Positions 50,400 to 58,437 of a stretch of 64,000 bases of DNA are shown here, piece by piece. Position 1 is the first letter of the stretch; every line of letters starts with the position of its first letter. This DNA comes from Betaproteobacteria bacterium (lineage in GTDB: Bacteria > Pseudomonadota > Gammaproteobacteria > Burkholderiales > SG8-39): the NCBI GenBank assembly GCA_016713125.1, contig JADJPT010000003.1:124001-188000 (forward strand), given 5' to 3'. Made by a program: the position numbers and the translations under genes. Below the pieces are notes generated by a model that searched no databases, was not told the DNA's origin, and worked only from the letters and a program-made list of their open reading frames with translations.

Positions 50400-51572
50400 C
50401 TCGAGCGCCGCCACCGCCGGCAGGGTCTTGCCTTCAAGGAATTCCAGGAATGCCCCGCCGCCGGTGGAGATGTAGGAGATCCGGTCGCCGATGCCGTATT
50501 TGGCGATCGCCGCGAGGGTATCCCCGCCGCCGGCGATCGAGTAGGCGTCGGATTCGGCGATCGCCCGCGCCAGCGTGGCGGTGCCGTTGCCGAACTGGTC
50601 GAACTCGAACACGCCGACCGGCCCGTTCCACACCACGGTGCCGGCTTTCTTCACGATCTGCGCCAGCGCCGCGGCGCTCTGCGGGCCTATGTCGAGGATC
50701 AGGTCGTCCTCGGCCACGTCGCGCGTCGCCTTGGTCTGCGCAATCGCGTTGGCGGCGAACTCCTTGGCGCACACCACGTCGATGGGCAGCGGCACGTTGC
50801 CGCCCTTGGCCATGATGGTGGCCATCACCTTGTTGGCCTCGCCGGTCAGATCGTGCTCGGCCAGCGACTTGCCGATGCGCGCCCCCGAGGCGAGCAGGAA
50901 GGTGTTGGCGATGCCGCCGCCGACGATCAGCTGATCGACCTTGGCGGCCAGCGCGTCGAGGATGGTGAGCTTGGTCGACACCTTGGAGCCGGCGACGATG
51001 GCCACCAGCGGACGCCTGGGATGCGCCAGGGCCTTGCCCAGCGCGTCAAGTTCGGCGGCCAGCAGCGGGCCGGCGCAGGCCACCGGCGCGAAGCGCGCCA
51101 CGCCGTGCGTGGTCGCCTCGGCACGATGTGCGGTGCCGAAGGCGTCGTTGACATAGACGTCGCACAGCGCGGCGATCTTCCGCGCCAGGCCTTCGTCGTC
51201 CTTTTTCTCGCCGACGTTGAAGCGGCAATTCTCCAGCAGCGCGAGCTTGCCCGGCGGGATGCTCATCGGATCGAAACCGCCGCCGACCCAGTCGCCGACC
51301 AGCGGCACTTCGACACCGAGCAGCCGCGACAGGTGCTTGGCCACCGGCGCCAGCGATTCGGACTCCTCGAACCTGCCCTCCTTCGGCCGCCCGAGGTGCG
51401 AAACCAGCATCAGCCGCGCCTTGCCGGCCAGCGCATGGCGTATTCCGGGCAATGCGGCGCGGATGCGCGTGTCGTCGGTGATGCGCCCGTCCTGGAACGG
51501 TACGTTGAAATCCACCCGCACCAGCACCCGCTTGCCGGTCAGGTCGAGGTCGGTCATGCGCTTGAAGTTCAT
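50382..51572 (-). CDS. pgk: Phosphoglycerate kinase
   Basis: Glycolytic kinase, 1,3-bisphosphoglycerate plus ADP to 3-phosphoglycerate plus ATP, 396 residues. Motifs: GKRVLVRVDFNVPFQDGRI, LMLVSHLGRPKEG, ALLENCRFNVGEKKDDE, VAIVAGSKVSTKLTILDALA (in part), VVWNGPVGVFE and IAGGGDTLAAIAKYG. Fourth gene of tkt-gap-echA-pgk, 28 bases after the enoyl-CoA hydratase stop. Confidence 0.97.
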   Translation of the reverse strand: MNFKRMTDLDLTGKRVLVRVDFNVPFQDGRITDDTRIRAALPGIRHALAGKARLMLVSHLGRPKEGRFEESESLAPVAKHLSRLLGVEVPLVGDWVGGGFDPMSIPPGKLALLENCRFNVGEKKDDEGLARKIAALCDVYVNDAFGTAHRAEATTHGVARFAPVACAGPLLAAELDALGKALAHPRRPLVAIVAGSKVSTKLTILDALAAKVDQLIVGGGIANTFLLASGARIGKSLAEHDLTGEANKVMATIMAKGGNVPLPIDVVCAKEFAANAIAQTKATRDVAEDDLILDIGPQSAAALAQIVKKAGTVVWNGPVGVFEFDQFGNGTATLARAIAESDAYSIAGGGDTLAAIAKYGIGDRISYISTGGGAFLEFLEGKTLPAVAALEARSAE

Positions 51573-51600
51573 GGGCCTGCCGTGCGGTGGGTTAAGGCGA

Positions 51601-52362
51601 TCACTTCTTGCTGCGCGCCGCGAGGAAGGCGGCCATCTGCTTCTGCGGCTCGCCGGATTCGTAGGCGCGGCGCTGGTACTTCTTCGCCGCGACCAGGATG
51701 TCGTCGAACTCGGCCTGCGTGACTTCGCGCAGCCGCTCCTTGGTCAGGCGCAGCGCGGTGGGCGGGTGCCCGGCCAGCAGCCTGGCCACCTCCAGCGCCC
51801 TGGCCAGCACTTCGGCGCGCGGCGCCAGGTAGTTGACCAGGCCGATCTCGTAGGCGCGCTGGCCGCTAATGAACTCTCCGGTCAGCGAAAGCTGCGCGTT
51901 CAGGCCGATGGGCAGGTGCCACATCATCTGCGAACTGCCGAGGATGGAGCCCAGCCCGGCCTTCACTTCGGGCTGGCCGATCTTCAGTTCCGGATAGCCC
52001 ACGCGCAGGTCGCAATACAGTCCGACCTGGTAGCCGGCGCCCGCCGCCACGCCGTTGTAGGCCGCGACCGTGGGCTTGTTCATCGCACGGATGGCGCTGA
52101 ACATGGCGTGCGCCCGCGTGAACCAGTCGTCGACGTCGGCGGCCGTATAGGCGGCCGCCTCCTCGAGATCCTGGCCGGAGGAGAAGGCGCGATCGCCGGC
52201 GCCGGTGATCACCACCGCGCGCACCGCGGGATCGGCTTCCAGCCTGGCGAGTTCGACCGGCAGGTCGCGGCGGATCTCGGCGTTCACCGCGTTCATCGCC
52301 TCCGGCCGATTGAGCCGGACGATGGCGACCTCGGCCAGCTTCTCGACCAGCACGACGGCCAT
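51601..52362 (-). CDS. Enoyl-CoA hydratase/isomerase family protein, inserted between gap and pgk
   Basis: Crotonase-fold protein of 253 residues. Oxyanion-hole segments: GDRAFSSGQDLEEAAAY and VAAYNGVAAGAGYQVGLYCD; the catalytic block LKIGQPEVKAGLGSILGSSQ carries a Glu in the expected place. The start MAVVLVEKLAEVAIVRLN at 52362 overlaps the gap stop codon by one base (TAATG), so translation is coupled to glyceraldehyde-3-phosphate dehydrogenase. The physiological reason is unclear; substrate unknown. Its close packing between two glycolytic genes implies co-transcription with the whole tkt-pgk run. Confidence 0.92.
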   Translation of the reverse strand: MAVVLVEKLAEVAIVRLNRPEAMNAVNAEIRRDLPVELARLEADPAVRAVVITGAGDRAFSSGQDLEEAAAYTAADVDDWFTRAHAMFSAIRAMNKPTVAAYNGVAAGAGYQVGLYCDLRVGYPELKIGQPEVKAGLGSILGSSQMMWHLPIGLNAQLSLTGEFISGQRAYEIGLVNYLAPRAEVLARALEVARLLAGHPPTALRLTKERLREVTQAEFDDILVAAKKYQRRAYESGEPQKQMAAFLAARSKK

Positions 52363-53375
52363 TACTTGGCGCTCATCAACGCGACGGTGGTGTCCAGCAT
52401 GCGGTTCGAGAAGCCCCACTCGTTGTCGTACCAGCTGCCGACCTTGACCAGCGTGCCCTCGGCGACTTTGGTCAGCGAGGCATCGAAGGTGCAGGAGGCC
52501 GGGTTGTGGTTGTAGTCGATCGACACCAGCGGTTCCTTGGTGTAATCGAGCACGCCTTTCATCGGGCCGGCGGCGGCGGCCTTCATGACCTCGTTGATCT
52601 CCTCCACCGAGGTGGCGCGTTTGGCCGAGAAGGTGAGGTCGACCAGCGACACGTTGATGGTGGGCACGCGGACCGCGTAGCCGTCCAGCTTGCCGTTCAG
52701 TTCGGGCAGCACCAGACCGACCGCGGCGGCGGCGCCGGTCTTGGTCGGGATCATCGACATGGTGGCCGAACGCGCGCGGCGCAGGTCCTCGTGGTACACG
52801 TCGGTCAGCACCTGGTCGTTGGTGTACGCATGCACGGTGGTCATCAGGCCCGAGACGATGCCCACCGAGTCGTTCAGGGCCTTGGCCATCGGCGCCAGGC
52901 AGTTGGTCGTGCACGAGGCGTTGGAGATGACGGTGTGCGCGGCCTTCAGCGCAGAATGGTTCACCCCGTAGACCACGGTGGCGTCCACGTCCTTGCCGCC
53001 CGGCGCGGAGATGATCACCTTTTTCGCACCCGCCGTGATGTGCGCGCCGGCCTTCTCCTTGCTGGTGAACAGGCCGGTGCACTCGAGCACCACGTCCACG
53101 CCCAGCGCCTTCCAGGGCAGCTCGGCCGGATTGCGCTTGGCGCAAACCAGGATGCGGTCGCCGTTGACCACCAGATGGTCGCCGTCGACCGTGACGGTGC
53201 CGGGGAACTTGCCGTGCGCCGTGTCGTACTTGGTCAGATGCGCGTTGGTCTGCGCGTTGCCCAGGTCGTTGATGGCGACGATCTGCATGTCGTGCTGCTT
53301 GCCGCCCTCGTAGTGCGCGCGAAGGATGTTGCGACCGATGCGGCCGTAGCCGTTGATTGCGACCTTGATAGTCAT
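52362..53375 (-). CDS. gap: Glyceraldehyde-3-phosphate dehydrogenase, type I
   Basis: NAD-dependent glycolytic dehydrogenase, 337 residues. N-terminal INGYGRIGRNILRAHYEG is the nucleotide-binding loop; the catalytic cysteine is in ISNASCTTNCLAPMAKAL; the C-terminal block SWYDNEWGFSNRMLDTTV is intact. It follows tkt by four bases and overlaps the echA start. The gene order tkt-gap is conserved in Betaproteobacteria. Confidence 0.98.
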   Translation of the reverse strand: MTIKVAINGYGRIGRNILRAHYEGGKQHDMQIVAINDLGNAQTNAHLTKYDTAHGKFPGTVTVDGDHLVVNGDRILVCAKRNPAELPWKALGVDVVLECTGLFTSKEKAGAHITAGAKKVIISAPGGKDVDATVVYGVNHSALKAAHTVISNASCTTNCLAPMAKALNDSVGIVSGLMTTVHAYTNDQVLTDVYHEDLRRARSATMSMIPTKTGAAAAVGLVLPELNGKLDGYAVRVPTINVSLVDLTFSAKRATSVEEINEVMKAAAAGPMKGVLDYTKEPLVSIDYNHNPASCTFDASLTKVAEGTLVKVGSWYDNEWGFSNRMLDTTVALMSAK

Positions 53376-53379
53376 GTGC

Positions 53380-55419
53380 CTACTCCTGTGACAGAACCTG
53401 TTTCACTGCGGCGGCGACGGCCTCCGCGGTGATGCCGAAATGCCTGTAGAGCTCGCCCGCCGGCGCCGATTCCCCGTAGGAATCGATGCCGATGACCTTG
53501 CCCTCCAGCCCCACGTACTTGCGCCACAGATCGGTGACGCCGGCTTCCACGGCCACCCGCGGCAGGCCGGCCGGCAGCACCGCCGAGCGATAGCCCGGGT
53601 CCTGGCGGTCGAACACGCTGGTGCACGGCATCGACACCACGCGCGCCGCGATGCCCTGTCCGGCGAGCTGCTGCTGCGCCGCGAGCGCGAGCGGCACTTC
53701 CGATCCGGTGGCGATGATCACTGCGCGCGCCGCCGAACCGCCCGGCGCATCGGCGAGCACGTAGCCGCCGCGTCGTATCGCCTCGATCGCCGCGGCTGCG
53801 CGCGGCGCGTGCGCCACGTTCTGGCGCGAGAACAGAAGCGCGCTCGGCCCGTCGCGGCGCGCGATGGCGCAGGTCCAGGCGGTGGCCGACTCGACCGTGT
53901 CGCAGGGGCGCCAGAGGTCCAGGTTCGGGATCAGCCGCAGGCTCGCCGCATGCTCCACGGGCTGGTGCGTCGGGCCGTCCTCGCCCAGGCCGATGGAGTC
54001 GTGCGTGAACACGAACACCTCGCGCAGCTTCATCAGCGAAGCCATGCGCAGCGCGTTGCGCGCGTAGTCGGAGAAGGTCAGGAAGGTCGCGCCATACGGC
54101 ACGAAGCCGCCGTGCAGCGCCAGGCCGTTCATGATCGCGGCCATGCCGAACTCGCGCACGCCGTAGAACAGGTAGTTGCCGCCGCCCTCCCTGCCCACCG
54201 GCCTGGAAGCCCTGGTCATGGTCAGGTTGGAACCGGCCAGGTCGGCCGAACCGCCGATCAGTTCCGGCAGCAGCGGCACCAGCACCTCGAGCGCGTTCTG
54301 CGAGGCCTTGCGGGTGGCGATCGATTCGGCCTTGGCGTTCGCTTCGTCGATCATCGCCTGGGTGCGCGCGGCGAAGTCCGCGGGGAGTTCGCCCGCCATG
54401 CGGCGGCGGAACTCCGCGGCTTCGGCCGGATGCGCCTGGGCGTAGGCGGCGAAGGCTTTCTTCCACTCGTTCTCGCGCCGCGCGCCCTTGCGTTTCGCGT
54501 CCCAGGCCTTGCGCACCGCCTCGGGCACCACGAAGGGCGCGTGCGGCCAGCCCAGCGCCTCGCGCGCGGCGGCGATTTCCTTGTCGCCCAGCGGCGCGCC
54601 GTGCACGCCCCCGGTGTTGGCCTTGGTCGGCGCGCCCTTGCCGATCACCGTCTTGCAGCAGATCAGGCTGGGCCTGTCGGTGACGCGCTTGGCCTTGTTG
54701 ATGGCGCGGTGCACGGCCTCGACGTCGTGGCCGTCGACATTGGCGATCACGTGCCAGCCATAGGCCGCGAAGCGCTTGGGCACGTCGTCGGTGTACCAGC
54801 TGCGGATCGAGCCCTTCTCCGAATCGATCGAGATGCCGTTGTCGTCGTAGAGCGCGACCAGCTTGCCCAGGCCCAGCGTGCCGGCCAGTGCGCAGGATTC
54901 GTGCGAGATGCCTTCCATCATGCAGCCGTCGCCGAGGAAGGCATAGGTGTGGTGGTCCACCACGGTGTGCCCCGGCCGGTTGAATTCGGCCGCCAGCAGC
55001 CGTTCGGCGATCGCCATGCCGACCGCGTTGCTGATGCCCTGCCCCAGGGGGCCGGTGGTGGTCTCCACGCCGGGCGTGACGCCGACCTCCGGATGGCCCG
55101 GCGTCATGGAGTGCAGTTGCCGAAAACGCGCGAGCTCCCCGATCGGCAGCGCATAGCCGGTCAGGTGCAGCAGCGAATACAGCAGCATCGAGCCATGGCC
55201 GTTGGACAGCACGAAGCGGTCGCGATCCGGCCAGTGGGGATTGGCCGGGTTGTGCCGCAGGTGCCGCGTCCACAGTGCGACGGCGATCTCGGCCATGCCC
55301 ATGGGCATGCCGGGATGGCCCGAATTGGCCGCCTGAACGGCGTCCATGGACAGAGCGCGAATGACGTTCGCGATGTCGCGATCGGACGCGACATCGGACG
55401 AAGGGGCCTGCAGGGTCAT
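53380..55419 (-). CDS. tkt: Transketolase
   Basis: Thiamine-diphosphate enzyme of the pentose-phosphate pathway, 679 residues. Motifs: ANSGHPGMPMGMAEIAVALW, FVLSNGHGSMLLYSLLHLTG, the TPP loop FLGDGCMMEGISHE, GEDGPTHQPVEHAASLR and FREFGMAA-type YGVREFGMAAIMNG. All three domains are complete. First gene of the tkt-gap-echA-pgk operon with a good promoter hexamer upstream. Confidence 0.97.
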   Translation of the reverse strand: MTLQAPSSDVASDRDIANVIRALSMDAVQAANSGHPGMPMGMAEIAVALWTRHLRHNPANPHWPDRDRFVLSNGHGSMLLYSLLHLTGYALPIGELARFRQLHSMTPGHPEVGVTPGVETTTGPLGQGISNAVGMAIAERLLAAEFNRPGHTVVDHHTYAFLGDGCMMEGISHESCALAGTLGLGKLVALYDDNGISIDSEKGSIRSWYTDDVPKRFAAYGWHVIANVDGHDVEAVHRAINKAKRVTDRPSLICCKTVIGKGAPTKANTGGVHGAPLGDKEIAAAREALGWPHAPFVVPEAVRKAWDAKRKGARRENEWKKAFAAYAQAHPAEAAEFRRRMAGELPADFAARTQAMIDEANAKAESIATRKASQNALEVLVPLLPELIGGSADLAGSNLTMTRASRPVGREGGGNYLFYGVREFGMAAIMNGLALHGGFVPYGATFLTFSDYARNALRMASLMKLREVFVFTHDSIGLGEDGPTHQPVEHAASLRLIPNLDLWRPCDTVESATAWTCAIARRDGPSALLFSRQNVAHAPRAAAAIEAIRRGGYVLADAPGGSAARAVIIATGSEVPLALAAQQQLAGQGIAARVVSMPCTSVFDRQDPGYRSAVLPAGLPRVAVEAGVTDLWRKYVGLEGKVIGIDSYGESAPAGELYRHFGITAEAVAAAVKQVLSQE

Positions 55420-55455
55420 GGGTGCGCGCCGGAGAGGGGGTGAAAAGGAGCGCGA

Positions 55456-55461
55456 ATTATA
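55456..55461 (-). promoter_or_regulatory. tkt operon -10 element (TATAAT)
   Basis: The minus strand reads GATTGGCTATAATTCGCG, a perfect TATAAT about 37 bases before the tkt ATG. No good -35 hexamer is seen at 17 bases, so an activator may help. It lies in the 115-base divergent gap with nudC, whose own TAGAAT (55521-55526) is only nine bases before its ATG. Confidence 0.55.
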
Positions 55462-55534
55462 GCCAATCGCCTACCCCGACGGCCGCCCGGCGATGAAACA
55501 CCGCGACCGGGCAATGCACGTAGAATTCGCCTCC

Positions 55535-56422
55535 ATGACGCTGCCCTTCACCAGCCCGGACGGCTATGTCCACCTCGTCACGCCCGCCGATCAATCGGCG
55601 GGACACTGGTTCGTGTTTCGCGGCGACCAGCTGCTGGTGCAGATGGGTCCGCCGGCGACCGAACCCTCCGACGATCCGCGGGTGAAATCACGGCCGAGCT
55701 GGGCCAGATTGCCATTCGGCGGGATTCCGCAGGGCCTGGTGACAATGAGAACGCTTTACATCGGTCACCTCGCCGAAACGCATTGCTACGCCGCCGAAGC
55801 CGGCGCCGAGGCCGCGCCTCCCGAAGGCATGGCCTGGCAGGGTCTGCGCACGCTGTACTCCGTGCTGGACGATGCGCACTTCGCGCTGGCCGGACGCGCG
55901 CTGCAACTGATCGACTGGGATCGCAATCACCAGTATTGCGGCCGCTGCGGCACGCCCACACAGGCGAAAGCCGAGGAACGCGTGCGCATCTGCCCGGCAT
56001 GCAGATTGACGGCCTATCCCAAGCTCTCGCCGGCGGTCATGGCGCTGGTGCGCCGCGACCGGCAACTGCTGTTGGCGCGCAGCCCGCACTTCCCGCCCGG
56101 CATGTACAGCGCGCTGGCCGGCTTCGTGGAGCCCGGCGAAACCCTGGAACAGTGCCTGGCGCGCGAGGTATTCGAGGAAGTCGGCGTCAAGGTGCGCAAT
56201 CCGCGCTATTTCGCCAGCCAGCCCTGGCCGTTCCCCAACTCCCTGATGCTGGCCTTTTTCTGCGACTACGAAAGCGGCGAAATACGGCCCCAGGAGGCCG
56301 AAATCGAGGCCGCGGACTGGTTCGATGTATTCCAATTACCTAAACTTCCAAGTAAAATCTCGATCGCTCGACGTTTGATCGACGCAGCGGTCGCAGACAT
56401 GCGCACCGCGCAGCCCGGGTAG
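55535..56422 (+). CDS. nudC: NADH pyrophosphatase NudC (NAD-cap hydrolase)
   Basis: Nudix hydrolase of 295 residues that cleaves NAD(H) and removes NAD caps from RNA. The zinc ribbon is YCGRCGTPTQ and RICPACRLTAYP. The Nudix box is GFVEPGETLEQC followed by LAREVFEEVGV, matching GX5EX7REUXEEXGU. The family-specific motif SQPWPFPNSLM follows. The start at 55535 (MTLPFTSPDGYV) lies nine bases after TAGAAT and has no clear ribosome site, so the mRNA may be leaderless; an upstream Met at 55493 would place the promoter in the coding region. Confidence 0.95.
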   Translation: MTLPFTSPDGYVHLVTPADQSAGHWFVFRGDQLLVQMGPPATEPSDDPRVKSRPSWARLPFGGIPQGLVTMRTLYIGHLAETHCYAAEAGAEAAPPEGMAWQGLRTLYSVLDDAHFALAGRALQLIDWDRNHQYCGRCGTPTQAKAEERVRICPACRLTAYPKLSPAVMALVRRDRQLLLARSPHFPPGMYSALAGFVEPGETLEQCLAREVFEEVGVKVRNPRYFASQPWPFPNSLMLAFFCDYESGEIRPQEAEIEAADWFDVFQLPKLPSKISIARRLIDAAVADMRTAQPG

Positions 56423-56533
56423 CAATGCGCAGTCCCGGGGCGGTTGCGGCGTAGGATCGGCGCGAATCTGGAACGGGTGTCTGGCTTTGTCGGCCGGCGC
56501 GATGCCGGCGATGGGGCGGCCCAAGAGAGGTCC

Positions 56534-56561
56534 TGCACGAAGTGCACGGTTTTCGTTTTTT
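56534..56561 (+). terminator. Terminator-like hairpin with U-rich tract after nudC
   Basis: TGCAC-GAA-GTGCA, a 5-bp stem with a 3-base loop, then CGG and TTTTCGTTTTTT. The stem is short but the U tract is unusually long for this GC-rich sequence. It may end nudC transcripts or act as an attenuator in the speDE leader. Confidence 0.4.
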
Positions 56562-56580
56562 GGCCGCAAGGCGGAATGGA

Positions 56581-56616
56581 AAGGCGCAGCCTGGCATGAC
56601 TACCGGGTTGCGCCTT
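56581..56616 (+). promoter_or_regulatory. 14-bp leader hairpin just upstream of the speDE ribosome site
   Basis: AAGGCGCAGCCTGG pairs with CCGGGTTGCGCCTT (12 Watson-Crick and two G-U pairs) around an 8-base loop CATGACTA, ending ten bases before the G7 ribosome site. G-U pairs favour an RNA rather than DNA role. Confidence 0.45.
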
Positions 56617-56639
56617 CGCGTTTTACGGGGGGGACGAAA

Positions 56640-57896
56640 ATGAACGGTTTGCATCTCATCGGCGATCTCGGCGGTTGCCGTTGTGACCCCCAGCGTCTGC
56701 TCGACGGCAAGCGTTTCGAGTCGCAGTGCGTGGAGATGGTGCGCGCCGTCGGCCTGACGGTGATGGACTCCAACTTCCACCAGTTCGAGGGTTCGGGCTA
56801 CACCGGCACCGTGGTGCTGGCCGAATCCCATCTCGCGATCCATACCTGGCCCGAGCGCCAGGGCCTGACCCTGGACGTCTACGTCTGCAATTTCAGCGGC
56901 GACAACTCCGAGAAGGCGCGCGCCCTGTTCCGCGCCCTGGTCGAATACTTCCAGCCCGGCGAAACCGCCTGCGATGAGATCGAGCGCGGCGGCCACACGC
57001 TGACCGAACCGCTCAACGATTCGACCGGCTTCTACATCGGCGCAACGCGCCAGATCGAAGAGCGCCAGACCCGCTTCCAGAAGCTGGCGGTCTACGACAC
57101 GCCGCAATACGGCAAGCTGTTCAGGCTCGACGGCTACAACATGACTTCGGAGCGCGACGAGTTCGTCTACCACGAGAACCTCGTGCACCCCGCGCTGAGC
57201 GCGCACGCCGCGCCGAGGAAAGTGCTGGTCATCGGCGGCGGGGACGGCGGCTCGGCCGAAGAGATCCTCAAGCACCCCTCGGTCGAGCGGCTCACGCTGG
57301 TCGAGATCGATGCCGATGTGATCGAAGTCGCCAAGCAGCACTTCGAAGCCGTGCATCACGGCGTGTTCGACAATCCCAAGCTCGAGCTGGTGATCGGCGA
57401 CGGCATGCGTTTCGTGCGCGACACGGCCGAGAAGTTCGACCTGGTGGTGCTCGACCTGAACGACCCCATGGGGCCGGCGGAAGCGCTGTATTCCACCGAA
57501 TTCTTCCAGCAATGCCGACAGATCCTCGCCCCGGGCGGCGCACTGACCCTGCACATCGGTTCGCCGGTGGCGCGGCCCGAGCGCGTCGCCGAACTGTCGC
57601 AGCGCCTCAACTCGGTGTTCCGCATCGTGCGCCCGTACACCATGTTCATCCCGCTGTACGGCTCGCTGTGGGCGATGGCCTGCGCCTCGGACAAACTCGA
57701 TCCCAAGTCCTTCACCGCCGACGAAATCGACCGGCGCATCGAACAGCGCAAGCTCATCGACCTGAAGTATTACAACGGCGAGACGCACGAAGGCGTGTTC
57801 GCGCTGCCCAACTTCGTGCGCGACATGGTGGCGCCCCCGCGGCTCAAGACCAACGCGCGCGGTCGGCGCCTGGGCGTGGTGCGCGCGGCCACCTAG
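56640..57896 (+). CDS. Fused S-adenosylmethionine decarboxylase-spermidine synthase (SpeD-SpeE)
   Basis: A 418-residue bifunctional protein. Residues 1-125 are a class 1B pyruvoyl AdoMet decarboxylase: the self-cleavage site is VLAESHLAIHTWPE, where the Ser becomes the pyruvoyl group, followed by LTLDVYVCNFSG. Residues about 140-418 are a spermidine synthase: GYNMTSERDEFVYHENLVHP (putrescine site), VLVIGGGDGGSAEEILKH, and VVLDLNDPMGPAEALYS with the catalytic Asp. One chain would thus make decarboxylated AdoMet and transfer its aminopropyl group to putrescine. The ATG at 56640 follows GGGGGGG; an upstream in-frame Met at 56487 lies in the structured leader. No frameshift or stop separates the halves. 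Confidence 0.93.
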   Translation: MNGLHLIGDLGGCRCDPQRLLDGKRFESQCVEMVRAVGLTVMDSNFHQFEGSGYTGTVVLAESHLAIHTWPERQGLTLDVYVCNFSGDNSEKARALFRALVEYFQPGETACDEIERGGHTLTEPLNDSTGFYIGATRQIEERQTRFQKLAVYDTPQYGKLFRLDGYNMTSERDEFVYHENLVHPALSAHAAPRKVLVIGGGDGGSAEEILKHPSVERLTLVEIDADVIEVAKQHFEAVHHGVFDNPKLELVIGDGMRFVRDTAEKFDLVVLDLNDPMGPAEALYSTEFFQQCRQILAPGGALTLHIGSPVARPERVAELSQRLNSVFRIVRPYTMFIPLYGSLWAMACASDKLDPKSFTADEIDRRIEQRKLIDLKYYNGETHEGVFALPNFVRDMVAPPRLKTNARGRRLGVVRAAT

Positions 57897-57976
57897 CCGC
57901 GCTGCAGCCCGATCCGCAAGCGGCGCCGCGACGCAGGCGTCCCCACGGCGTACCGGAACGACCAAGGAGAATCACC

Positions 57977-58414
57977 ATGAATGCCAGACTGCTGATCACC
58001 GCTCTGGGCCTGTGTGCTGCCCAGACGGGCTGGGCGCAATCGTCCTTCCTGCAGGACGCCGCCAAGGAAAAAGGCGCCAAGGTGACGCCCAGCGGCCTGG
58101 TCTACCTGCAGATCGCGGCGGGCAAGGGCGCCCACCCGAAGGCCAGCGACAGCGTGAAGGTCCACTACAAGGGCACCTTCCCCGACGGCCGGGAGTTCGA
58201 CAGTTCCTACAAGCGCAACGCCCCCATCGACTTCCCGCTGCAGGGCGTGATCAAGTGCTGGACCGAAGGCGTGCAACTGATGAAGGTCGGCGGCAAGGCC
58301 AAACTCACCTGCCCGCCCAATCTGGCCTACGGCGAACGCGGCGCCGGCGGCGGCGTCATCCCGCCCAACGCAGTGCTGCAGTTCGAGGTGGAACTGCTCG
58401 GCATCGTGAAGTAG
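57977..58414 (+). CDS. FKBP-type peptidyl-prolyl cis-trans isomerase, exported
   Basis: A 145-residue FKBP with a Sec signal (LLITALGLCAAQTGWAQ), so it acts in the periplasm. The fold shows VTPSGLVYLQIAAGKG, VKVHYKGTFPDGREFDSSYK, VIKCWTEGVQLMKVGGKAKL and GGGVIPPNAVLQFEVELL; most active-site aromatic residues are kept. The start at 57977 follows AAGGAGA (57964-57970). It probably assists folding of exported proteins. It stands alone between speDE and the convergent racemase gene. Confidence 0.94.
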   Translation: MNARLLITALGLCAAQTGWAQSSFLQDAAKEKGAKVTPSGLVYLQIAAGKGAHPKASDSVKVHYKGTFPDGREFDSSYKRNAPIDFPLQGVIKCWTEGVQLMKVGGKAKLTCPPNLAYGERGAGGGVIPPNAVLQFEVELLGIVK

Positions 58415-58437
58415 GACGCGTCTGCCGGCGCGCCGTC

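Larger units (their letters stand above)
56423..56639 (+). promoter_or_regulatory. Structured leader region upstream of speD-speE
   Basis: The 217 bases between nudC and speDE contain three hairpins: GCCGGC-GCGAT-GCCGGC (56493-56509); TGCAC-GAA-GTGCA (56534-56546), followed by TTTTCGTTTTTT (56550-56561); and a 14-bp stem at 56581-56616. The gene's ribosome site is a run of seven G (56627-56633). The combination of a terminator-like element and a long stem close to the start suggests regulated transcription or translation. No known riboswitch class is recognised. Confidence 0.45.

Noticed and set aside
53440..55443. A 667-codon plus-strand frame opposite transketolase
   Set aside because: Pure shadow of a highly conserved gene, no motif.
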